Below, piece by piece: positions 34,930 through 64,000 of a stretch of DNA of 64,000 nt. Below the pieces are notes generated by a model that was not told the DNA's origin, searched no databases, and saw only the letters and a program-made list of their open reading frames with translations. The position numbers and the translations under genes are program-made. This DNA is from Mytilus californianus (lineage: Eukaryota > Mollusca > Bivalvia > Mytilida > Mytilidae), in the NCBI RefSeq assembly GCF_021869535.1, contig NW_026262668.1, positions 72,003,558-72,067,557 on the forward strand, in the 5' to 3' direction. The number at the start of each line of letters is the position of its first letter. Positions within the stretch are counted from its first letter, which is position 1.

Positions 34930-35200
34930 ATGAGTCCCCATGGACACAGATGATGCCCCCGCTTACATACAACATTATAAAGGGACATAACTCAAGAACA
35001 ATAAAAGTGACGCTACCCAGATTTGTACTTGATCTTAGTTTTGTGGTAATAAGTATTGTGTATAGGTTTCATGTTTGGTTGGGGCAAACTTGAGTTACAG
35101 AACGGAAACTAAAAATTTTGCAATTTTTCAATTTATAAAGGGGCATAACTCAATAATGGTTAAAGTGACACTACCCAAATTCAACTTGATCTGTGTTTTA
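34930..35200 (+). repeat. Core units of the GGGGCATAACTC repeat family
   Basis: AAAGGGACATAACTCAAGAA and AAAGGGGCATAACTCAATAA, with AGTGACGCTACCCA and GATCT-TGTTTT blocks, recur with a period of about 160 bp. The same units, with a tail, are at 38575-38946. Confidence 0.55.
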
Positions 35201-35292
35201 TCAGTGGAAGGCAAAATTAAACATTGCATTCTATAAAGCATTGAATGTAGTTGATTCAACTACAATCATGGACATAGAGATAACTCCAATTT

Positions 35293-35560
35293 TAATAAAC
35301 TGCTTTGCTGAGCGCAGCTGGCTACGCCCGCAGAGGTCCAACCCTGAACAGTTGGGGCAAAAATGGACACAATATTCAAGCTTGATACAGGTCTGAATTT
35401 GGATTGTAATTAAATATTTGATATATTATAGGTTTCTGAATAAATGTAGACAAAGAACTTGAAATTAGTTATATGAAAGATTTCTTGCTGTTGTGCAATA
35501 CACTGTGCTGTTTTGCAATACTTAGTAAATCTGTTGTCAGACTATAAACAAATAAAATCT
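35293..35560 (+). repeat. Head fragment of the ATACGACCGC family, second copy
   Basis: AATAAACTGCTTTGCTGAGC, then CGCCCGCAGAGGTCCAACCC and the same downstream block as at 34614. It is cut where the AGCTCAC-family heads begin at 35611. Confidence 0.65.
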
Positions 35561-35610
35561 TATAACTCTGAAATGTAAAATCGAAAATTTATAAAAATCA
35601 AAAGGGAGCT

Positions 35611-36907
35611 TACAACTAGAGGCTCTCAAGAGCCTGTGTCGCTCACCTGTATTTACTGATGCTTTGGAAATCATGTAAAATAAGGTTAAAATCATAATTA
35701 ATAGTATTAGATATTAGATATTATAATGATATCTAAGATAATAACAAACTAGAGGCTCTAAAGAGCCTGTGTCGCTCACCTTGGTCTATGTGCATATTAA
35801 ACAAAGGACACAGATGGATTCATGACAAAATTGTGTTTTGGTGATGGTGATGTGTTTGTAGATCTTACTTTACTGAACATTCTTGCTCCTTACTATTATC
35901 TCTATCTATAATGAACTTGGCCCAGTAGTTACAGTGGAAAATATTTTGCAAAAATTTACAAAAATTTACAAAATTAATGAAAATTGTAAAAAATTGACTA
36001 TAAAGGGCAATAACTCCTTAATAATATTCAAGATAATAACCAAAAGCTGCAAAATTTTCTTAAAATTACCAATTCAAGGGCAGCAACCCAACAAAGTGTT
36101 GCCTGATTGGTCTGAAAATTTCAGGGCAGATAGATCTTGCCCTAATGAACAATTTTATCCTTGTCAGATTTGCTCTCAATGCTTTGGTTTCAGAGATATT
36201 AGCCAAAAACTGCTTTTTACCCTATGTACTATTTTTTAGCCATTTCGGCCATCTTGGTTTGCGGGCGGGGTCATCGGACACATTTTTTAAACTAGATACC
36301 CTAATGATGATTGTGGACAAGTTTGGTTAAATTTGTCTTAGTAGTTTCAGAGGAGAAGATTTTTGTAAAAGATTACAAAAATTTACGAAAAATGGTTAAA
36401 AATTGACTATAAAGGGCAATAACTCCTTAAGGGGTCAACTGACCATTTTGGTCAAGTTGACTCATTTGTAGATCTTACTTTGCTGAACATTATTGCTGTT
36501 TACAGTTTATCTCTATCTATAATAATATTCAAGATAATAACCAAAAACGGCAAAATTTCCTTAAAATTACCAATTCAGGGGCAGCAACCCAACAACGGGT
36601 TGTCCGATTCATGAACAATTTTACCCATGTCAGATTTGCTCTAAATGCTTTGGTTTCAGAGATATAAGCCAAAATCTACATTTTACCCCTATGTTCTATT
36701 TTTAGCCATGGCGGCCATCTTGGTTGGTTGGCCGGGTCACCGGACACATTTTTTAAACTAGATACTTGAATGATGATTGTGTTTAAGTTTGGGTGCATTT
36801 GGCCCAGTAGTTTCAGAGGAGAAGATTTTTGTAAAAGTTTACGGACGACGGACGACGGACGCAAAGTGATGAGAAAAGCTCACTTGACCTTTCAGGTCAG
36901 GTGAGCT
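35611..36907 (+). mobile_element. AGCTCAC-family element with a duplicated head
   Basis: Two heads, ACTAGAGGCTCTCAAGAGCC (35618) and ACTAGAGGCTCTAAAGAGCC (35749), each run to GTGTCGCTCACC. About two core units of roughly 560 bp follow (GGGCAATAACTCC, CAGGGGCAGCAACCCAACAA, TTTAGCCATGGCGGCCATCT). The GACGACGGACGACGGACGC linker leads to the hairpin at 36877-36907 (AGCTCACTTGACC pairing with GGTCAGGTGAGCT). Confidence 0.8.
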
Positions 36908-37803
36908 AAAAACTGCAAAATTTTTGTAAAATTAATAACTCAGGGGCAGCAACCCAACAACGGGTTGTCGGTTTCGTCTGAAAATTTCAGGGCAGATAAA
37001 TCTAAATCTGATGAACATTTTTGCCACCTGTCAGATTTGCTCTAAATGCTTTAGTTTCAGAGATATAAACCAAAAACTGCATTTTACCCCTATGTTCTAT
37101 CTTTAACCAAGTCGGCCATGATGATTGGAAGGCGGGGTCATCGGACAAATTTTTTAAACTAGATACCCTAATAATGATAATGGCCAAGTATGGTTAAATT
37201 TGTCTCAGTAGTTTCAGAGAAGAAGATTTTTGTAAAAGATTACAAAAATTTTAAAAAAATTGTTAAAAATTGACTATTAAGGGCAATAACTCCTAAAGGG
37301 GTCGACTGACAATTTTGGTTGTGACAACTTATTTGTAGATCTTACTTTGCTGAACATTATTGCTGTTTACAGTTTATCTCTATCTATAATAATATTCAAG
37401 ATAATAACCAAAAACTGCAAAATTTCCTTAAAATTACCAATTCAGGGGCAGCAACCCAACAACAGGCTGTCAGATTTGTCTGAAAATTTCAGGGCAGATA
37501 GATCTTGACCTGATAATCAGTTTTACCCTATGTCAGATTTACTCTAAATGCTTTGGTTTCAGAGATATAAGCCAAAATCTACATTTTACCCCTATGTTCT
37601 ATTTTTAGCCATGGCGGCCATCTTGGTTGGTTTGCGGGGTCATCGGACACATTTTTTAAACTAGATACTTGATTGATGATTGTGTTTAAGTTTGGGTGCA
37701 TTTGGCCCAGTAGTTTCAGAGGAGAAGATTTTTGTAAAAGTTTATGGACAACGGACGCAAAGTGATGAGAAAAGCTCACTTGACCTTTCAGGTCAGGTGA
37801 GCT
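36908..37803 (+). mobile_element. AGCTCAC-family core units with a second tail
   Basis: About one and a half further core units follow the first tail directly and end in a second linker and hairpin (37773-37803). The junction just after the first hairpin suggests either a tandem dimer or a second insertion. Confidence 0.7.
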
Positions 37804-37805
37804 TA

Positions 37806-38563
37806 AAATAGATATAAACAATTTACCAAAGTTTCATAAAAGAGTTATTGTCCGAAAACTGGAAAATCCCCCTTTTTGTAATGAATAAAACCCCATAAAT
37901 ATATATTCTGAAATTTATAAAAATCAAAAGGGAGCTCATGTCAATAGAAATAAACAATTCACCAAAGTTTCTTGCAAATTGGTGAAATTGTTTTTAAGTA
38001 ATTGTCTGAAAACTGGAAAATCTCCCCTTTTTTAATGAATAAAACCCCAAAACTTGGAAACGGTAAATCTGAAATTTATATAAAACGAAAGGGAGCTCAC
38101 ATCAATAGATATGAACAATTCACAAAAGATTCATGCAAATTGGTGAAATTGTTTTTGAGTTATTGTCCGTAAACTTGAAAATCCCCCCTTTTTTAATGAA
38201 TAAAACCCCAAAACTTGGAAACCGTAAATCCGAAATTTATATAAAACGAAAGGGAGCTCACATCAATAGATATGAACAATTCACAAAAGTTTCATGCAAA
38301 TTGGTGAAATTGTTTTAGAGTTATTGTCCGAAAACTTGAAAATCCTCCCTTTTTTAATGAATAAAACCCCAAAACTCGGAAATGGTAAATCTGAAATTTA
38401 TAAAAAACGAAAGGGAGCTCACGTCAATAGATATAAACAATTCACCAAAGTTTCATGCATATTGGTTAAAGCATTTTTGAATTAATGTCCGACATGTTGA
38501 CGACAGACAGACGGACGGACGGTCAGCCGTATACCATAATACGTCCCGTAAATGGGCGTATAA
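37806..38563 (+). mobile_element. 161-bp tandem-core element with ATACG hairpin tail
   Basis: AAAGGGAGCTCACATCAATA marks units at about 37928, 38089, 38250 and 38411, a period of 160-161 bp. The last unit leads to GACAGACAGACGGACGGACG and the hairpin ATACGTCCCGTAAATGGGCG plus TAT (38539-38561), then AAAAAT. The ACGG-type microsatellite and 160-bp cores recall the bivalve pearl elements. Confidence 0.75.
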
Positions 38564-38574
38564 AAATTACTTGA

Positions 38575-38948
38575 ACAATGACATCATTGATATTTTTAGA
38601 ACTCTAGAACAGTATAAGTGACCCCACCAAAATTTAAACTTGATCTGTGTATTGTGGTAATAAGCATTGTGTATATGTTTCATAACATTTGGTTGAGGCA
38701 AACTTAAGTTAGAGAACGGAAATGAAAAATTTTGCAATTATTCCATTTATAAAGGGGCATAACTCTAGAACAGTTAAAGTGACGCCACCAAAATTCAAAC
38801 TTGATCTGTGTTTTGTGGTAATAAGCATTGTGTATAAGTTTGATAACATTTGGTTGAGGCAAACTTAAGTTAGAGAACGGAAACCAATTTAGGACGTACG
38901 GATAAGGGTTAAACTTAATGCTCCCTCCGCTTTGGAGGGGGCATAAAA
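38575..38948 (+). mobile_element. GGGGCATAACTC family: cores and hairpin tail
   Basis: Two core units (about 38600 and 38755) end at AGAACGGAAACC and then GGACGTACGGATAAGGG. The tail ATGCTCCCTCCGCTTTGGAG plus GGGGCAT (38918-38944) is a hairpin followed by AAAAAT. Confidence 0.65.
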
Positions 38949-39299
38949 ATTCTTTCCATCAAGATATGATCATAATCTCAATTCAAATTTCCAATGGAGT
39001 TTGCAACCATATTTACCCATTTAAATACATCATAAAAGTCTTAAAATAGAAAATGACATACATAATCATGGCTAACATTAATATTCCTTAATCAGCATTT
39101 TTAAATAGTAACTTTTAATAAAATGCTCCGCAGGGCGCAGCTTGATACGACCGCAGAGGTCGAACCCTAAACAGTTGGGGCAAGTATGGACACAACATTC
39201 AAGCTTGATACAGCTCTGAATTTGGATTGTGATTAAATATTTGACACAGCATAGGTTTCTGACACAGAATGAATGTGGTCTAAGAACTTAAAAATTTTA

Positions 39300-39910
39300 A
39301 ATTGGACATTCACCTATTATGGTCCAATATCCAAAATCTAAATACATGGTTAGATTCAGCATATCAAAGAACTCCAAGAATTCAATTTTTGATGAAATCA
39401 AACAAAGTTTAATTATGGACCCTTTTGACCTCAATGTGGACAAAGTTGATAATGGGGCCCAAAAATCAAAAATCTAAATACATGGTTAGATTCAGCATAT
39501 CAAAGAACCCCATATGTTCAATTTTTGTTGAAATCAAACAAAGTTTAATTTTGGACCCCGATTTGGACCAACTTGAAAACTGGGCCCATAATCAAAAATC
39601 TAAATACATGTATCAAAGAACCCTAAGAATTCAATTTTTGTTAAAATCAAACTAAGTTTAATTTTGGACCCTTTGGACCTTAATGTAGACCAATTTGAAA
39701 ACGGAACCAAAAATTATAAATCTAAATACACGGTTAGATTCGGCATATCAAAGAACCCCAATAATTCAATTTTTGATGAAATCAAACAAAGTTTAATTTT
39801 GGACCCTTTGGACCTCAATGTGGACCAATTTAAAAACGGGGCCCAAAATCCAAAAACTTAATACACGGTTAGAATCAGCATATTAAAGAACCCCAAGAAT
39901 TCAAGAATAA
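39300..39910 (+). repeat. Tandem units of about 130 bp
   Basis: AAATCTAAATACATGGTTAG, ATCAAAGAACCCCAAGAATT and TTTTGGACCCTTTGGACCTC recur about five times. Short open frames here are translations of the repeat. Confidence 0.8.
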
Positions 39911-39949
39911 AACCCCATTGAAATTGGTAAAGAAATAAGAAATTTATAC

Positions 39950-40190
39950 AAAGTATCTTCTTTTGCACAATACTGTGCAATTGAATATTTCTTGCTATTG
40001 CGCAATACTGTACATTTGACAATTTCTTGCTATTGCGCAATATTGTGCTATTGGATATTTCTTGCTATTGCACAATACTGTGCAATTGAAGATTTCTTGC
40101 TATTGCGCAATACTGTGCAACTGAAGATTTCTTGCTATAGTGCAATACTGTGCAATTGAAAATTTCTTGCTATTGCACAATACTTATTAT
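39950..40190 (+). repeat. 35-bp satellite, about seven units
   Basis: Each unit includes TTTCTTGCTATTGCGCAATA and CTGTGCAATTGAA. It contains the palindrome ATTGCGCAAT and a second near-inverse TTGCACAG, so adjacent units can fold on each other. A few diverged units follow the heads at 34850 and 35500. Confidence 0.8.
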
Positions 40191-40948
40191 ATAATAATTT
40201 ACACATCCTGTTTGGTGTGTATCTCCTACCATATCATTATTATTTGCTTTTAAATATAAAACAGAAATAACCAACTTAAAATGGCCCCTAATTCCTAAAA
40301 TTTGAGGCAATATCCCCCCAAAATCAATCCCAGCCTTCCCTTTGTGGTATGGTACCTTGCAGTACAATTTCAGAGAGATCCATACACTTGAACACAAGTT
40401 ATTGTCTGGAAACTAGAAAAATGCTTATTTTTGTCCCCTTTTTGGCCCCTTATTCCTAAACATTTTGGGCAATTACCCCCAAACTCAATTCCAGCTTTCC
40501 CTTTGTGATATGGAACCTTGTAGTACAATTTCAGAAAGATCCATACACTTACACACAAGTTATTGTCATGAAACTAGAAAAATGCTTGTTTTTTGCCCCT
40601 AATTCCTAATATTTTGAGGCAATTACCCCCAAAATCAATCCCAGCATTCCCTGTGTGATATGGAACCTTGTGGTACAATGTCAGAGAGATCCATACACTA
40701 ACACACAAGTTATGTCTGGAAGTTACAAAAATGCTTATTTTTGGCCCCTAATTCCTTAACTGTTGGTACCATAACCCCCAAAATCAATCCCAACCTTCCT
40801 TTTGTGGTATTGAACCTTATGGTAAAATTTCATAGAGATCCATTCCCTTAAACTAAAGTTAGAGTGCGAAAACCAATGTGTCTTTGGACGACGACGACGC
40901 CAACGTCATACCAATATACGACCGCAAATATTTTTTGCGGTCGTATAA

Positions 40949-41455
40949 AAATAAATTGACAGCTAATCACCTCAAGACAATACAACCTTTGTTAATACAT
41001 AATTTAAAAGCAGTGTAAGGGAGGTAATCCAAACATAATATTGTACTTTTTTTTAATTGTCCATTAACCAGGAAACCCTTGTTTTTCCCCCTTTTTTGCC
41101 CCCAATTCCTAAATGGTTTGAGCCATAACCATCCAAAGCCAATCCTAACCATCCCTTTGTGGTATGGAAACTTGTGGTATAATTTCAGCGAGATCCATAC
41201 ACCGCTCCACAAGTTATTGTCTGGAAACTAGAAAAATGCTTATTTGGGCCCCTTTTTGGCCCCGAATTCCTAAACTGTTAGGACTATAACCCCCAAAATC
41301 AATCCCAACCTTCCTTTTGTGGTTATAAACCTTTTGTTTAAATTTCATAGATTTCTATTTATATCTACTAAAGTTATTGTCTGGAAACCTAATGTCTTCG
41401 GACGACGCTGACAACGTGATACCAATATACGACCGCAAAATTTTTTGCGTCTTAA
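40949..41455 (+). mobile_element. Truncated ATACGACCGC-family copy
   Basis: Two 155-bp-type units (AATTCCTAAATGGTTTGAGC near 41105 and a second near 41265) end at GACGACGCTGACAACG and a decayed tail, ATACGACCGCAAAATTTTTT plus GCGTC (41427-41450). Only the right part of the element is present. Confidence 0.6.
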
Positions 41456-41866
41456 AAGTCAACTGATAAAGATTTATTGTGGATATGCACATTTACATAT
41501 TATGTCCCAATTATTTACAAAATTTCAAATTTACAAATTCTGTTGTGTTGATTTAGAGGAGTTGCAATGGCAAACTGTTGCAGTAGTATATATAGGCCAA
41601 AATTCTTAACTTCAAAGGGGCACAACTCCTGGAAAAAAAATTGCATCACAATTTCCTGTCGATATGCACATCAACATACATGTAGTATGTCCTAATTATC
41701 TACAAAGTTTCATGAAATTCTGTTATATGATTTCAGAGGAGTTGCGATGACAAGAACAGGACTGAGGGACTGACAGACGAACAGACAGACCAGATGGATG
41801 GGTCAAAAACATTATACCCTACAGAACTTTGTTCCCCCTTTGTTCCTTGGGGTATAAAAATACAGT
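41456..41866 (+). mobile_element. Element with TATACCC...GGGTATA tail
   Basis: Two core-like units near 41480 and 41640 share CAAAGGGGCACAACTCC-like and TTCATGAAATTCTGTT-like words. GACAGACGAACAGACAGACC leads to a tail starting TATACCC (41813) and ending GGGGTATA (41856), then AAAAAT. The pattern matches the other families. Confidence 0.55.
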
Positions 41867-42327
41867 TTCAATGTATGACATTGTATGAATTACGTGCTCC
41901 AAGTAAAAAAATGTATTTTATAGATAGGCTATTTCTGCAAGTTTTTTTTTAAAAAGAATTTGTTGCCTTTTCTAACCACTATGATTTTTATGGTAACGTT
42001 TATCCTGCCTTTCTACATCTTTTGATCAAACATTCTAATTTGTTCAGAAAAATTGCAAGGTGTTTTGCAAAAGGATTGCATATAAATGCCTTTTCATTAA
42101 AATCTTGAAAATTGTTCAATTCTAGAAATAAAACAACATCATAGCTTGTTATACAGGGAAACATATTTTGATTTTCAAGGCAAAAATATTGCCTACCACC
42201 GGTAAATGAATCTACTAAAATGATAGTCCTATGTGAAGGGATAAGATACCGCCTTCAAAATAATAATCCTGCATACAATATATATATATAATAACACTGA
42301 ATTATAAGTCAACTTTTATAATGAGCA

Positions 42328-42333
42328 TTTATT
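42328..42333 (-). promoter_or_regulatory. Possible WDR5 poly(A) signal
   Basis: AATAAA on the minus strand about 420 bases past the stop codon. The intervening sequence is AT-rich, as expected of a 3' UTR. Other AATAAA-like hexamers exist nearby, so the choice is tentative. Confidence 0.25.
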
Positions 42334-42751
42334 ACACCATTTACATTTCTTACACATGTCTAAGAATTTTCTGTCTGTTTTAACCTGAGAAACATACTCA
42401 TTCAATTCAAGTTAAGATATTCTAGTGTATAAAATCTATGTTATTAACAAATTTTTCTAAACAGACACAAAAATACTACCATGATAAATTTTAGCTGCAT
42501 TTCAACTGAAATACAAAATCAATGGTTACATCAGAAATTATAAAATTGAGTGTTCTAAGAATGGCGGGCCAAATGGTGAATTGTGTTAATTTCTCATTCT
42601 TACGTAAAATCCTGTACAACTGACATTCAATCAAAGAACAAACAACATTATGACTAACTGTAATGATCTCATGATTGCATTTCATGGTTTTATAAAAACA
42701 TTGCCTTGACAAGACATATAAAATAATAAATAATAATCTGACAGATCTTTG

Positions 42752-63987
<21,236 letters not shown>

Positions 63988-64000
63988 TTAAATTAATATT

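Larger units (their letters stand above)
39115..40948 (+). mobile_element. Apparently full-length ATACGACCGC-family element
   Basis: Head AATAAAATGCTCCGCAGGGC holds ATACGACCGC at 39145-39154. Four parts follow: about 130-bp units (39300-39910), a 35-bp satellite (39950-40190), about 155-bp units (40240-40870) and a GACGACGACGACGCC linker. The tail hairpin (40916-40946) has arms ATACGACCGC and GCGGTCGTAT, so the head motif equals the first arm and is inverted to the second. No coding capacity. An independent copy with the same ends is at 56771-60128. Confidence 0.8.

Noticed and set aside
39425..39861. Two similar plus-strand frames suggesting a tandem protein family
   Set aside because: They follow the 130-bp repeat units of an ATACGACCGC element and break where units vary.
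39950..40190. Possible CRISPR-like array
   Set aside because: The 35-bp units are contiguous without unique spacers, and the DNA is animal nuclear sequence.
42491..42712. 73-codon minus-strand frame just after the WDR5 stop
   Set aside because: It lies in the probable WDR5 3' UTR, with no recognisable features.

Overview
The window looks like nuclear DNA from a bivalve mollusc, most likely a mussel (Mytilus-like). The reasons are AT-rich sequence, spliced genes with GT/AG introns, animal-type protein families, and many dispersed repeat families of the pearl/Helentron-derived style known from bivalves. The genus is inferred from remembered repeat sequences, not from a search.

Two host genes are clear, both on the minus strand. 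A complete five-exon beta-1,3-glucuronosyltransferase gene (GT43 family, 356 codons) lies at 6007-9747. Its membrane-anchor first exon has an intact second copy at 12744-12831, inside a local tandem duplication (9435-11510 and 12528-13293). The 3' two thirds of a WDR5 orthologue lies at 42752-63951: eight exons, 186 residues aligning to human residues 149-334. The gene continues beyond the right edge. Nearly all sequence from 43 to 62 kb is therefore WDR5 intron filled with transposable elements.

The rest is mobile DNA. At 1-4.3 kb is a decayed Helentron-type rolling-circle transposon (OTU protease-like domain, DUF6570-like region, HUH/two-tyrosine Rep), running off the left edge before its helicase. 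At 19.1-24.4 kb is a nest of non-LTR retrotransposons: a plus-strand element broken by two minus-strand LINE inserts, followed by a Penelope-like fragment. Small palindromic or TIR elements occur at 5.2, 11.0, 12.0, 16.2-18.1, 28.0 and 30.0 kb. A 23-bp minisatellite sits at 14.7-15.3 kb.

From 26 kb rightwards at least eight non-autonomous families recur. Most share one plan: a short head motif, a block of tandem core units (about 130-600 bp), a trinucleotide-like linker (GAC, GCC or GAAG rich), and a hairpin tail followed by an A-rich run. In several families the head motif is the reverse complement of one arm of the tail hairpin. Paralogous copies in this window provide uninterrupted sites that define some insertions. 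The clearest is a 1.83-kb unit at 47321-49149 with two nearly identical 469-bp direct repeats, each ending in 17-bp inverted repeats. A 134-bp satellite at 51.7-53.0 kb has a strictly alternating two-monomer order.

Coordinates of host exons come from splice-site reading and codon-phase checks by eye. Repeat boundaries are approximate to a few bases unless stated.
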